Notes: a model not told the origin generated them from the letters alone. A DNA stretch of 64,000 nt from Streptomyces sp. Ru71 (GCF_002920535.1 NZ_PQSS01000023.1:38331-102330), one strand, 5' to 3'; positions 25,387 through 36,260 are shown, numbered from the stretch's first letter. Translations and numbers: made by a program.

Positions 25387-25640
25387 GAGGTCCGCCGGCC
25401 CCCGCCATGCCCGGCCGGCGGCCGATTGCTCCGAAGGAGGGACAGCGGGCGGCGTGGCGCCTCGCGGCGCTGACGCTCGTACGTACGGCCAGGCGCACGC
25501 GCGTACGGGCTGCGGAATAACTCGTTCCGCAAAGAATTCCGCTCCGCCGTTGAACACACCCGCACCCCTCGTGCGTACCCAAGGCCGTGCGGCGGCCCAG
25601 CAGGGCGCTGCAACAGTCTTGTGAACGTGGGGAGTTGACG

Positions 25641-26591
25641 ATGAAGACCTCCTGGCGGAGCGCCTCGCTCGCGGCGGGTGCCGTGGCCGTCCTGGCGCTG
25701 ACGACGGCGTGCGGTCAAGGTGACGGCTCAGCCAAGGCGGCCAGCCAGAACGTCGGTGCCACGGCTCCGGTCGGCGGCTACGGCAGCACCGGCGGCGGGT
25801 ACGGCATCGGCAACGGGTCCACCACCGACCAGAGCGCGGCGGCGCAGGCGCGGCCGGCGCCCGCGGGCAAGCTCGCCGTCACCGACAACGCCGAACTGGG
25901 CAAGGTGCTCACCGACGGCTCCGGACGCACGCTGTACCGCTTCGACGAGGACACGGCCGAGCCGTCCAAGTCGACCTGCGACGGCGACTGCGCCAAGGCG
26001 TGGCCGCCCGTACCCGCGGACGACGTCACCGCCGGTGCCGGCATCGAGCCGTCCGAGCTCGGCGAGGTCACCCGCGCCGACGGCACCAAGCAGCTCACCA
26101 TCGGCGGCTGGCCGGCCTACCGCTACGCCAAGGACACCGCGGCGGGCGAGGTCAAGGGGCAGGGCGTCAAGGGCAAGTGGTTCGCGCTCGCCCCCGACGG
26201 AAAGAAGGCGAAACTCGCCGATCTGCCCGGTCTGTCCGTCCGCAAGGACCCCAACCTCGGCGACATCGTCGTCGACCGCAACGGCATGACGGTCTACCGC
26301 TTCCTGAAGGACCAGGCCTGGCCCAAGCCGGTCTCCGCCTGCACCGGCGCCTGCCTGGAGAAGTGGCCGGTCGTCGAGCCCGTCGCCGCCGACGACACCA
26401 AGGGCGTGAAGAAGAAGGGCCTGATGAGCTTCACCCGCCCCGACGGGGCCAAGCAGCAGACCGTCAACTGCTGGCCCGTCTACACGTTCTCCGGTGACAA
26501 GGCGCCCGGGGACATCAACGGTCAGGGCGTCGGCGGCACCTGGTACGCCGTCGCACCCGACGGAAAGCCGGTCGGCGTGCCGAAGAAGTAA
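25641..26591 (+). CDS. SCO0930-type lipoprotein with two-fold secreted repeat
   Basis: A 316-residue lipoprotein: MKTSWRSASLAAGAVAVLALTTAC gives a clear lipobox. A low-complexity Gly/Ser/Ala linker leads to two copies of the secreted repeat of unknown function (Lipoprotein_15 type). The first is GKVLTDGSGRTLYRFDEDTAEPSKSTCDGDCAKAWPPV and the second is DIVVDRNGMTVYRFLKDQAWPKPVSACTGACLEKWPVV, each with a C-x3-C pair. A WPAYRYAKD or WPVYTFSGD block and a GKWFALAPDG or GTWYAVAPDG end complete each unit. Redox or metal roles have been suggested for such repeats; none is shown here. ATG 25641 has GGGGAG upstream. A strong terminator follows, separating it from the c-di-GMP gene cluster. Confidence 0.9.
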   Translation: MKTSWRSASLAAGAVAVLALTTACGQGDGSAKAASQNVGATAPVGGYGSTGGGYGIGNGSTTDQSAAAQARPAPAGKLAVTDNAELGKVLTDGSGRTLYRFDEDTAEPSKSTCDGDCAKAWPPVPADDVTAGAGIEPSELGEVTRADGTKQLTIGGWPAYRYAKDTAAGEVKGQGVKGKWFALAPDGKKAKLADLPGLSVRKDPNLGDIVVDRNGMTVYRFLKDQAWPKPVSACTGACLEKWPVVEPVAADDTKGVKKKGLMSFTRPDGAKQQTVNCWPVYTFSGDKAPGDINGQGVGGTWYAVAPDGKPVGVPKK

Positions 26592-26646
26592 CGGTTCACA
26601 CCTCCCCAGGGGTGACCGCCCTCCCCCGGGCGGCACGCACGGCCCC

Positions 26647-26683
26647 GGTCCGCCCCCTCCGCACCGCACGGAGGGGGCGGACC
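26647..26683 (+). terminator. Strong hairpin terminator after the lipoprotein gene
   Basis: GGTCCGCCCCCTCCG (26647-26661) and CGGAGGGGGCGGACC (26669-26683) form a perfect 15-base-pair stem with a seven-base loop, 56 bases after the lipoprotein stop. There is no U tract, as is common in Streptomyces. Confidence 0.75.
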
Positions 26684-26875
26684 GCTGTGCGCGGCCCCCG
26701 GTACCCTGCCCAGGGTCCCGCCGGGCGCGGTAGTACCGTGGCGCGGCGCCGAGCGGGCACGTGCCGCAGGCAGTGACCGGGAACGGACGGTCAATTTCCG
26801 GTTCTGCTCGCTACTTGACCCGACGATCAGTAGCCTCTGCTCGAACACCGGATCGCCTACGCCTTGGAGAGATGG

Positions 26876-27688
26876 ATGGAGCGTCCCGCTTGGGCTCCCC
26901 GAAGCATCGACATCTCGGTGCCGAGCGTCTCGCGCATCTACGACTACTACCTGGGCGGTTCGCACAACTTCGAGGTGGACCGGGAGGCCGCCCGCAGGGC
27001 CATGGAGTTCCTGCCGGGCATGCCCAAGATCATGCAGGCGAACCGCGCGTTCATGCGCCGGGCCGTGCGCTTCGCCGTCGACGAGGGCATCACGCAGTTC
27101 CTCGACATCGGCTCCGGCATCCCCACCTTCGGCAACGTCCACGAGGTCGCCCAGGCCGCCCGCCCCGGCGCACACGTCGTCTACGTCGACCACGACCCGG
27201 TGGCCGTCGCGCACAGCCAGGCGGTCCTCGACGGCAACGACGACGCCGACGTCGTCGCCGCCGACCTGCGCAAGCCCCAGGAGATCCTCCGCAGCCCGCA
27301 GGTGGAGCGGCTGATCGACCTGAACCGGCCGGTCGCGCTGCTGCTCGTTGCCATACTGCACTTCGTGGAGGACGAGGACGACCCGTACGCGGCGGTGGCC
27401 GAACTGCGCGACGCGCTCGCGCCCGGCAGCCTGCTGGTGCTCACGCATGCCTCGTACGAGGGAATCCCGCTGCCTCCCGGGCGGGCAGAGGGTGCGGTGG
27501 ACGTGTACAAGGACATTCGCAACCCGTTGGTCATGCGCTCGCGCGACGAGATCGCGCGGTTCTTCGAGGGGTACGAGATGGTGGAACCGGGACTGGTGCC
27601 GATGCCGGTGTGGCGGCCCGAGACGGCACCGGAGGACGAGGACCCGTACGGCTTCTCCGGTTTCGCCGGCGTGGGGCGTACGGCGTGA
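26876..27688 (+). CDS. DUF574 (Methyltransf_19) SAM-dependent methyltransferase
   Basis: A 270-residue member of the actinobacterial DUF574 family. Signature blocks are SVSRIYDYYLGGSHNFEVDREAARR at the N-terminus, the SAM loop FLDIGSGIPTFGNVHEVAQ, VVYVDHDPVAVAHSQAVL for the acidic ribose contact, and ILHFVEDEDDPYAAVAELRDALAPGSLLVLTHAS. The methyl acceptor is not known for this family. ATG 26876 was chosen after GGAGAG; a TTG twelve bases earlier is possible. Its TGA overlaps the GTG of the c-di-GMP gene (GTGA at 27685-27688), so the two are translationally coupled. Confidence 0.9.
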   Translation: MERPAWAPRSIDISVPSVSRIYDYYLGGSHNFEVDREAARRAMEFLPGMPKIMQANRAFMRRAVRFAVDEGITQFLDIGSGIPTFGNVHEVAQAARPGAHVVYVDHDPVAVAHSQAVLDGNDDADVVAADLRKPQEILRSPQVERLIDLNRPVALLLVAILHFVEDEDDPYAAVAELRDALAPGSLLVLTHASYEGIPLPPGRAEGAVDVYKDIRNPLVMRSRDEIARFFEGYEMVEPGLVPMPVWRPETAPEDEDPYGFSGFAGVGRTA

Positions 27689-29820
27689 CCGCGGAACCGG
27701 ACGGCCCGGAGGACAGACTGCGCCGGTTCGCGACGATCTGGACCCGGGCCGTGTTCCCGGTGACCTCGACGTCGGCGACCCGGCCGGAGTTCGAGGAGCA
27801 ACTGCTGCCGCTGGCCCGGCGGCTGAGCCGGGCGCTGGCGGCGCCCGCGTTCGACGCGGAGGAGGGCCGGTCGATCGGCGGCGCGCTGGTCGCCGCGCAC
27901 TGCACCGACCCCGACGCCCTCAGCCGCACCCTGGACTGCGTCGACGCCTATCTGGTGCTCTACTGCGGCGGCGACGGCGACCCGGAGGAACTGCGCACCC
28001 GCTGCTCCCGGCTGCAGCACGCCATGGCCGCCGGCTACGCGCAGGCCCTGCGCGAGCGCACGCTGACCGAGCAGGAGGCCATCGCGCAGGCGGCGCTCAA
28101 GGCCCAGGGCGTGGTGGCGCAGGCGCTGCACGCCAGCGAGGCCCGCTTCCGCGCGGTGTTCGAGGGCGCCGCCATAGGGATCGGCATCGCCGACCTCGAC
28201 GGCAACATACTGCAGGTCAACGGCGCCCTGGTGCGCATGTTCGGCGGCAGTGAGCAGGCGGTGCGCGGCCGCAACGTCAAGGAGTGGACGCACGCCGAGG
28301 ACGCCCCGCAGGTGTGGCGGCTGTACGACGAGCTGGTGCGCGGCGACCGCGAGCACTACCACGTGGAGAAGGCCTTCTACCGTCCCGACGGAACGGTCCT
28401 GTGGACCAACCTGACGGTCTCCCTGCTGCGCGACGCCGACGGCGAGCCGCAGTACCAGCTGGCGCTGATGGAGGACACCACCGAGCGCCGCCTGCTCAAC
28501 CTGCGGCTGCGCTACGAGGCCACGCACGACGCGCTGACCGGACTGCCCAACCGCACGCTGTTCTTCGAGCGGCTGGAGAAGGTCCTCGGCAAGGGCGAGC
28601 ACGCCCGCTTCGGCCTGTGCTACCTCGACCTGGACGGCTTCAAGACGATCAACGACAGCCTCGGCCACGCGGCCGGCGACCGGCTGCTCGTCGAGGTCGC
28701 CGACCGGCTGCAGTCCTGCGCGACCGCGCCCGGCGAGATGGTGGCCCGGCTCGGCGGCGACGAGTTCGTGGCGCTGACCACCGGCCCCGACAGCCGCCGC
28801 GAGGTCGACGAGCTGGCCGCCCGCATCATGAACGCCCTGCTCGCGCCCGTGCGCATCGACGGCCGGGAGCTGACCGTGCGCGGCAGCATCGGCATCGTCG
28901 AGGGCGCCGCCGGGGAGCGCAGCGCGGCGGAGGTGCTGCGCAGCGCCGACATCACCATGTACCGGGCCAAATCGGCCGGCGGCAACCGCTTCGAGCTGGC
29001 CGACCCGGAGGCCGACGCCCGCGCCATCACCCGGCACGGGCTCACCACCGCGCTTCCCGCCGCCCTGGAACGCGGCGAGTTCTTCATCGAGTACCAGCCG
29101 CTGGTGCACCTCGGCGACGGCAGCGTGCGCGGCGCGGAGGCGCTGGTGCGCTGGCTGCACCCGCAGCACGGGGTGCTCGGCCCCGACCGGTTCATCCCGC
29201 TCGCCGAGCACACCGGGCTGATCGTGCCGCTGGGCCGCTGGGTGCTGGACCAGGCGGTGCGCCAGGCCCGCGAGTGGCGCGAACGCAACGCGGCCGAGGG
29301 CGCGCTGCGCATCAACGTCAACCTCTCGCCCTGCCAGCTCACCCACCCCGGGCTGGTCCAGGACACCGTGGACATCCTGGAGCGGGCCGGCGTGGAACCC
29401 GACGCGCTGTGCCTGGAGGTCACCGAGTCGGCCCTGATCGGCGCCGACGACGACCTGCTCAAGCCGCTGCGCCGGCTGGCCGAGATGGGCGTGGACATCG
29501 CCCTGGACGACTTCGGCACGGGCTACTCGAACCTGGCGAACCTGCGCCGGCTGCCGGTCAGCGTCCTGAAGCTGGACCGCTCCTTCACCCAGGGCATGCA
29601 GCAGTTCCCGGCGGACCCCGTCGACCTGAAGATCGTCGAGGGCATCGTCTCGCTCGCGCACAGCCTCGACCTCGCGGTCACCGTCGAGGGCGTGGAGACC
29701 GGCGCGCAGGCCGAGCAGCTGCGGATACTGGGCTGCGACACCGCGCAGGGCTGGTACTACGCCCGCCCGGGCCCACCGGAGCGGCTGCACGAACTGGCCA
29801 TGGCGGACGCGACGGGGTGA
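27685..29820 (+). CDS. rmdA: PAS-GGDEF-EAL cyclic di-GMP turnover protein, RmdA-like
   Basis: A 711-residue soluble protein. An N-terminal helical region (about 1-140) precedes a PAS domain (SEARFRAVFEGAAIGIGIADLDGNILQVNGALVRMFGG, from about 150), a GGDEF domain (THDALTGLPNR near 280, RLGGDEFVAL near 356) and an EAL domain (GAEALVRW near 485, NVNLSP, EVTESAL, DDFGTGYSNLANL, TVEGVET). Both catalytic motifs are intact. No RxxD inhibitory site stands five residues before GGDEF. S. coelicolor RmdA is a PAS-GGDEF-EAL phosphodiesterase needed for normal aerial development, and its neighbours as I recall them match. GTG 27685 overlaps the methyltransferase stop; its own stop overlaps the next start. 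Confidence 0.88.
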   Translation: MTAEPDGPEDRLRRFATIWTRAVFPVTSTSATRPEFEEQLLPLARRLSRALAAPAFDAEEGRSIGGALVAAHCTDPDALSRTLDCVDAYLVLYCGGDGDPEELRTRCSRLQHAMAAGYAQALRERTLTEQEAIAQAALKAQGVVAQALHASEARFRAVFEGAAIGIGIADLDGNILQVNGALVRMFGGSEQAVRGRNVKEWTHAEDAPQVWRLYDELVRGDREHYHVEKAFYRPDGTVLWTNLTVSLLRDADGEPQYQLALMEDTTERRLLNLRLRYEATHDALTGLPNRTLFFERLEKVLGKGEHARFGLCYLDLDGFKTINDSLGHAAGDRLLVEVADRLQSCATAPGEMVARLGGDEFVALTTGPDSRREVDELAARIMNALLAPVRIDGRELTVRGSIGIVEGAAGERSAAEVLRSADITMYRAKSAGGNRFELADPEADARAITRHGLTTALPAALERGEFFIEYQPLVHLGDGSVRGAEALVRWLHPQHGVLGPDRFIPLAEHTGLIVPLGRWVLDQAVRQAREWRERNAAEGALRINVNLSPCQLTHPGLVQDTVDILERAGVEPDALCLEVTESALIGADDDLLKPLRRLAEMGVDIALDDFGTGYSNLANLRRLPVSVLKLDRSFTQGMQQFPADPVDLKIVEGIVSLAHSLDLAVTVEGVETGAQAEQLRILGCDTAQGWYYARPGPPERLHELAMADATG

Positions 29821-30521
29821 GGTCTGTGGACGTGCGGCGTTTGGACCTGGGCTACTTCGTGCGCCCGGCGTCGGAGACCGGCACCGGCCTGCCGCGCGTG
29901 GAGCCGGTCCTGGCGTATCTGGTGCGCGACGAGCGGGGACCGATCCTGTTCGACACCGGGATCGGGGCGGCGAGCCCTGAGACCGAGGCCCACTACCGCC
30001 CCCGCCGCCGAGGCCTGCGCGAGGCCCTGGCGGCGGCCGGCCTGACCCCGCGGGACATCTCCCTCGTCGTCAACTGCCACCTCCACTTCGACCACTGCGG
30101 CGGCAACCCGCTCTTCGCCGGCACGCCCGTGGTCGTCCAGGACGTGGAGCTGGCCACGGCCCGCGCGGGCGACTACACCTTCGAGGAGCTGGTCGACTTC
30201 CCGGGCGTGAGGTACGAGGAACTGGCGGGCGAGGCGGAGATCCGCCCCGGGGTGTGGATCGTCCCGACGCCCGGGCACACCGAGGGCCACCAGTCCCTGG
30301 TGGTGCGCCGCGGCGACGGCACGGTGGTGCTCGCCGGCCAGGCCCACGACTTCGCCTCCGAGTACGCCTCGGACCACCTGGCCCGCGAGGCGGCCCGGGA
30401 CGGCGTGGAACCGCCCCTGCCCCCGTACCGCCCCTGGCTGGACCGCCTCGCGGCCTTCGACCCCCGCCGGGTCCTCTTCGCCCACGACCTCTCGGTCTGG
30501 GAGCCACCCCGAGCCCCCTGA
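29817..30521 (+). CDS. MBL-fold hydrolase, N-acyl-homoserine lactonase-like
   Basis: About 234 residues. The metallo-beta-lactamase signature H-x-H-x-D-H is NCHLHFDHCGGNP, the third metal His is in TPGHTEGHQSLVV, an Asp/Glu position lies around VLAGQAHDFASEYASD, and the last His is in RVLFAHDLSVW. An early strand FDTGIG is typical of AHL-lactonase-type members, but streptomycetes signal with gamma-butyrolactones and related lactones, so the true substrate is open. GTG 29817 overlaps the rmdA stop (GTGA), giving a coupled three-gene run; GTG 29826 is an alternative start. A common Streptomyces intergenic repeat follows. Confidence 0.82.
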   Translation: MRSVDVRRLDLGYFVRPASETGTGLPRVEPVLAYLVRDERGPILFDTGIGAASPETEAHYRPRRRGLREALAAAGLTPRDISLVVNCHLHFDHCGGNPLFAGTPVVVQDVELATARAGDYTFEELVDFPGVRYEELAGEAEIRPGVWIVPTPGHTEGHQSLVVRRGDGTVVLAGQAHDFASEYASDHLAREAARDGVEPPLPPYRPWLDRLAAFDPRRVLFAHDLSVWEPPRAP

Positions 30522-30533
30522 CGCGCGCGCCTG

Positions 30534-30565
30534 AAAGGGGCGCGGGGAACTGCGCGACCAGCCAC
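30534..30565 (+). repeat. Dispersed Streptomyces intergenic repeat, copy 1
   Basis: The core AAAGGGGCGCGGGGAACTGC and the following GCGACCAGCCAC recur inverted at 56697-56727. Sequence of this kind is familiar from many Streptomyces intergenic regions. It lies 12 bases after the MBL-fold gene and before the convergent LysR gene. Confidence 0.6.
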
Positions 30566-30629
30566 CGACAACCCGCGGCCCCCGGACAGCGCTCGCCCAA
30601 AACGGCGCGAACGGGTACAAACCCACACA

Positions 30630-31514
30630 TCACCGCTCAAGCAGCATCCGCTGCAACTCCCGAGCGGCCCGAGGCGGAGCGACATCGCTGCGGTGGGCCA
30701 GCGCGATCGTCCGATGCAACCCCGGCCGGGCCAGCGCGGTGACCCGCAGGCCACGGCCGGAGCGGGCCGCCACCATCCGAGGGACGACGGCCACCCCCAG
30801 CCCCGCCCGCACGAACCCCAGCACCGCGTCCATCTCACCGCCCTCCACGGCGAAATCCGGCTCGAACCCCGCGGAGCGGCACGCCGCGACGGTCAGCTCC
30901 CGCAGGTCGTAGCCGTGCCGGAACATCACCAGCCGCTCGCCCTCCAGGTCGGCGATCCGTACCGTACGCCGTCCCCCGCCGGGCTTCGGCGCCTCCGGCG
31001 AGGACACCACGACCAGGTCCTCGCGCAGCAGCTCCACCGTGGTCAGCGCCGGGGACGGCGTCGGCAGCGGCAGCACCACCAGCGCCAGGTCGAGCGCGCC
31101 GCGGGCCAGCTGCCGCACCAGGTCGTGGGAGCCGCCCTCCTCGATGAGCAGCTGGATGCCGGGATAGCGGTCGTGGAAGGCGCGCAGCACGTCCGGCAGC
31201 AGGCCCGTGCACAGGCTGGGGGTCGCGCCGAGCCGCACCCGGCCGCGCCGCAGCTGCGCCAGCTCCTGCACCTCGTGCCGGGCGGTGTCGGCGTCGGCGA
31301 GAATGCGCCGGGCCAGCGGCAGCAGCGCCTCGCCGGCGTCGGTCAGCGTGATGTTGCCGCGGGCCCGCTGGAACAGATCCGCCCCGAGCTCCCTCTCCAG
31401 CGCCTTGATCTGCTGCGACAGCGACGGCTGGGCGACGTGCACCAGCTCGGCGGCCCGGGTGAAGTGGCGGGTCTCGGCGACCGCGACGAAGTACTGGAGC
31501 TGCTGGAACTGCAC
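30630..31514 (-). CDS. LysR-family transcriptional regulator
   Basis: A 294-residue regulator. The HTH is FVAVAETRHFTRAAELVHVAQPSLSQQIKALERELGADLFQR, and the effector domain begins near residue 90 with RVRLGATPSLCTGLLPDVLRAFHDRYPGIQLLIEEG. GTG 31514 (VQFQQLQYF) directly precedes the HTH and has GGCGGGG upstream; a longer frame to 31556 is not needed. It is divergent from sdhCAB with an 83-base gap, so control of the succinate dehydrogenase operon and of itself is likely. The ligand is unknown. Confidence 0.9.
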   Translation of the reverse strand: MQFQQLQYFVAVAETRHFTRAAELVHVAQPSLSQQIKALERELGADLFQRARGNITLTDAGEALLPLARRILADADTARHEVQELAQLRRGRVRLGATPSLCTGLLPDVLRAFHDRYPGIQLLIEEGGSHDLVRQLARGALDLALVVLPLPTPSPALTTVELLREDLVVVSSPEAPKPGGGRRTVRIADLEGERLVMFRHGYDLRELTVAACRSAGFEPDFAVEGGEMDAVLGFVRAGLGVAVVPRMVAARSGRGLRVTALARPGLHRTIALAHRSDVAPPRAARELQRMLLER

Positions 31515-31559
31515 CCCGCCAGCATAGGCGTTCCCTATCGAATCAAGCCGCACCATGTC

Positions 31560-31590
31560 TTGGACCGATCGGTATCCCGGCCCCTAGCGT
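31560..31590 (+). promoter_or_regulatory. Putative sdhCAB promoter with a 10-bp palindrome
   Basis: TTGGAC (31560-31565) and TAGCGT (31585-31590) could be -35 and -10 boxes, 19 bases apart, which is long. Between them ACCGATCGGT (31564-31573) is a perfect palindrome that could be a LysR contact. The -10 box is seven bases before the sdhC start. Confidence 0.35.
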
Positions 31591-31597
31591 CTGTGGC

Positions 31598-32305
31598 ATG
31601 GCTCTGGCAACGCGGACGGACCGACGGCCGTCCATGGCACGCACCGTGTGGGACTCCACCGTCGGCAAGAAGACGGTCATGGCCGTCAGCGGCGTGATCA
31701 TGCTGCTGTACCTGGTCGCCCATGTGATCGGCAACCTGAAGATCTTCTTCGGGGCCGGGGAGTTCAACCACTACGGGCACTGGCTGCGCACCGTCGGCGA
31801 ACCCTTCATGCACTACGAGTGGACGCTGTGGCTGATCCGCGTCGTCCTGATCGTCGCGGTCGTCGCGCACGCCGTGTCCGCGTACCAGCTCAGCCGCCGC
31901 GACATCAGGGCCCGGCCCAGCAAGTACGTGCACGCCAGGCCCCGGGCGAGCTACGCCACGCGCACCATGCGCTGGGGCGGGATCATCCTCGGCCTGTTCA
32001 TCGTCTGGCACGTCCTCGACCTGACCACCGGCACCGTGCACTCCGGCGGCTTCCAGGAGGGCCACCCGTACCAGAACGTGGTGGACACCTTCTCCACCTG
32101 GTACGGCAACGTCGTCTACATCGTCGCGATGCTCGCCCTCGGCCTGCACATCCGGCACGGCTTCTTCAGCGCCGCCCAGACCCTCGGCGTCGGCAGCCGC
32201 ACCCGCGACCGGGCCCTGAAGACCGTCGCCAACGTCCTCGCGCTGCTGCTCACGGCCGGCTTCGTCGCCGTTCCCGTGGGCGTCATGACCGGAGTGGTGA
32301 GCTGA
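31598..32305 (+). CDS. sdhC: Succinate dehydrogenase cytochrome b558 subunit (type B)
   Basis: A 235-residue membrane subunit with five hydrophobic helices: KTVMAVSGVIMLLYLVAHVIGNL, TLWLIRVVLIVAVVAHAVSAYQL, WGGIILGLFIVWHVLDLTT, NVVYIVAMLALGLHIRHGFFSA and TVANVLALLLTAGFVAVPVG. Histidines placed in these helices (AHVIGN, AHAVSA, VWHVLD, LHIRHG) fit a di-heme type B anchor, as in Bacillus and Wolinella, rather than the two-chain SdhCD type. It anchors SdhAB and passes electrons to menaquinone. ATG 31598 begins the operon; the stop is two bases before the sdhA ATG. Confidence 0.92.
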   Translation: MALATRTDRRPSMARTVWDSTVGKKTVMAVSGVIMLLYLVAHVIGNLKIFFGAGEFNHYGHWLRTVGEPFMHYEWTLWLIRVVLIVAVVAHAVSAYQLSRRDIRARPSKYVHARPRASYATRTMRWGGIILGLFIVWHVLDLTTGTVHSGGFQEGHPYQNVVDTFSTWYGNVVYIVAMLALGLHIRHGFFSAAQTLGVGSRTRDRALKTVANVLALLLTAGFVAVPVGVMTGVVS

Positions 32306-32307
32306 AG

Positions 32308-34256
<1,949 letters not shown>

Positions 34257-34260
<4 letters not shown>

Positions 34261-35006
34261 AGCTCACCCTGCGCGTCTGGCGGCAGAAGAACGCCGACGC
34301 CGACGGCGCCATGTCCACCTACGAGGTGGACGGCATCTCGCCCGACATGTCCTTCCTGGAGATGCTGGACGTCCTCAACGAACGGCTCATCCTGGCCGGT
34401 GAGGACCCGGTCGCCTTCGACCACGACTGCCGCGAGGGCATCTGCGGCGCGTGCAGCCTCGTCATCAACGGCGACGCGCACGGCCCGGAGCGCACCACCA
34501 CCTGCCAGCTGCACATGCGGTCCTTCCAGGACGGCGACACCATCGACATCGAGCCGTGGCGGGCGGCGGCCTTCCCGGTCGTGAAGGACCTGGTCGTCGA
34601 CCGCTCGGCCTTCGACCGGATCATCCAGGCCGGTGGCTACATCACCGCCCCGACCGGCTCCGCGCCCGAGGCCCACGCGACCCCCGTCCCGAAGGCCGAC
34701 GCCGACTACGCCTTCGAGCACGCCGAGTGCATCGGCTGCGGCGCCTGCGTCGCCGCCTGCCCCAACGGCGCGGCGATGCTGTTCACCTCCGCGAAGGTCA
34801 ACCACCTGGGCGTCCTGCCCCAGGGCGCCCCGGAACGCGAGACCCGCGTGCTGGACATGGTGACCCAGATGGACGCCGAGGGCTTCGGCGGCTGCACCCT
34901 CACCGGGGAATGCGCTACCGCCTGCCCCAAGGGCATCCCGCTGACCTCCATCACGCACATGAACAAGGAGTGGCTGCGCGCGACCCGCAAGGTCGCGGGG
35001 CGGTAG
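34257..35006 (+). CDS. sdhB: Succinate dehydrogenase / fumarate reductase iron-sulfur subunit
   Basis: A 249-residue iron-sulfur protein. The 2Fe-2S ligands are in DHDCREGICGACSLVI and the distal Cys in TTTCQLHM. The C-terminal clusters are bound by CIGCGACVAACPNG and CTLTGECATACPKGIP, the sets expected for the 4Fe-4S and 3Fe-4S centres. It carries electrons from SdhA to the cytochrome b subunit. ATG 34257 is nested in the sdhA stop. A strong hairpin follows 24 bases after the stop and closes the operon. Confidence 0.95.
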
Positions 35007-35030
35007 GCGTTCGCCGGCAGGGTGCGGACG

Positions 35031-35068
35031 GGCGGGACCGGGTGTGGTGCTCGAACTCCGGTCCCGCC
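35031..35068 (+). terminator. Hairpin terminator after sdhB
   Basis: GGCGGGACCGG (35031-35041) and CCGGTCCCGCC (35058-35068) form a perfect 11-base-pair stem with a 16-base loop between sdhB and the next gene. There is no T tract. Confidence 0.65.
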
Positions 35069-35105
35069 GGGAACCGTTGTCAGTGGGCGGCGGTAGGGTC
35101 CCCGC

Positions 35106-36131
35106 ATGATCTTCGGCAACAAGGGGAGGAAGCGGCTTCGCGACGCCGTCACGGCGTTCGAGGCCGCGGTGCGCGACCGGGACGGTGACCGGTCGACGCA
35201 GGCGTTCCAGGAGATTCACCGGTACTTCGACCAGGCGGGCGACGAGGAGATCGCGGACGCCGGCCCGCGGCTGGCCGCGCTGCTCGCCGAGGTGCCCGCG
35301 GGCCCGCGCGGCGTGATCGCCGTGGTGGTCGGCGCCTGCGTGGAGCGGGGGGCGGACGCCCGCGGTTGCGCGCCGTACGTCTTCGACGGGCTCGCCGGGA
35401 CGCTGGCCGACGCCGGCGCGTTCTGCGAGCGCTGGGCACAGACCGGGGGAGGGGACTTCCCCGCGCCGGAACCCGGCGACCCGGACCCCGCCGTCGTCGA
35501 GCGGGTCGGCTGGGAGGCCGCCCAGGGCTGGTGGACGCTGCCCCAGTGGGAGATGGCGTCCGTCGCGATGCTGAGCCGCCCCGAGGTGCGCACCTCGCTC
35601 GGCGACCCCCTGCGCACCCGGCTGCTCGAAGCCCTGCGCCCGGTGGAGGAGGCCTCCGGTCACGTCTTCAAGTGCCTCGCCTACGCCCTGCTCGTCCTCG
35701 ACGACGAGCCGCTCGTCGCGCTGCACCGCCCGACCGGCACCGGATACGCGCTGCGGATGAGCGGGATCGGCGACAACTTCCAGCTGCACACCCTGCTCGC
35801 CGACGCCCTCGTCGGCGGCGGCCACCTCCCCGGCCACGCGCCGTCCGCCCAGGAGGTGGCGGTGTGCCGGGACCAGCCGGGCCAGGTGCTCACCAAGGGC
35901 TCGTTCAACCTGGTCGCCCCCGACGGGGAGTGGGTGTGGAACGAGGGCACGCCCTCGGACATCCCCGTGGTCGACGGCGTACGCCTGCTGGTCCTCGACC
36001 CGCCGCCCTACGAGCGCAGCTGGCCCGCCGGGCGGTTCTTCCCGAACATGACCGGCGACCTCGTCCTGGAGCGGGTCCTCGGCACCGAGGAGGCGGGGCG
36101 GCTGCTGAGCCTCTGCAAGCCCGCCGGGTAG
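35106..36131 (+). CDS. Conserved hypothetical protein, 341 aa
   Basis: I do not recognise this family. The product is acidic and soluble, with no signal or membrane helix. The first 130 residues are helical (RKRLRDAVTAFEAAVRDRDGDRSTQAFQEIHRYFDQAG). The middle contains GWEAAQGWWTLPQWEMASVAMLSRPEVR and HVFKCLAYALLVLDDEPLVALHRPTGTGYALRMSGIGDNFQLHTLLADAL. The end is VVDGVRLLVLDPPPYERSWPAGRFFPNM. It looks like a HEAT-like helical region followed by a beta-rich domain. ATG 35106 has GTAGGG a few bases upstream. It lies between sdhB and the ornithine-lipid genes, 129 bases before olsB, with no clear functional link. Confidence 0.65.
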   Translation: MIFGNKGRKRLRDAVTAFEAAVRDRDGDRSTQAFQEIHRYFDQAGDEEIADAGPRLAALLAEVPAGPRGVIAVVVGACVERGADARGCAPYVFDGLAGTLADAGAFCERWAQTGGGDFPAPEPGDPDPAVVERVGWEAAQGWWTLPQWEMASVAMLSRPEVRTSLGDPLRTRLLEALRPVEEASGHVFKCLAYALLVLDDEPLVALHRPTGTGYALRMSGIGDNFQLHTLLADALVGGGHLPGHAPSAQEVAVCRDQPGQVLTKGSFNLVAPDGEWVWNEGTPSDIPVVDGVRLLVLDPPPYERSWPAGRFFPNMTGDLVLERVLGTEEAGRLLSLCKPAG

Positions 36132-36165
36132 CCCCGGCCCCGCGCCGTTCAACATCTCCACATCC

Positions 36166-36257
36166 TCACTCCTGGCACCGGTCACGTCCCCGCCAACCGG
36201 CGTCGGAAGAAACGAGGGGTACCGCCTCCGTCCCCCTCACGGCCGTGCCAGGAGTGA
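36166..36257 (+). promoter_or_regulatory. olsB: Long-range inverted repeat covering the olsB ribosome-binding site
   Basis: TCACTCCTGGCAC (36166-36178) is the exact reverse complement of GTGCCAGGAGTGA (36245-36257), 66 bases apart. The right arm contains the AGGAG that serves the olsB ATG at 36261. In RNA the arms would pair over 13 bases and hide the site. Whether this is a leader switch or a protein operator cannot be told here. Confidence 0.5.
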
Positions 36258-36260
36258 CCC

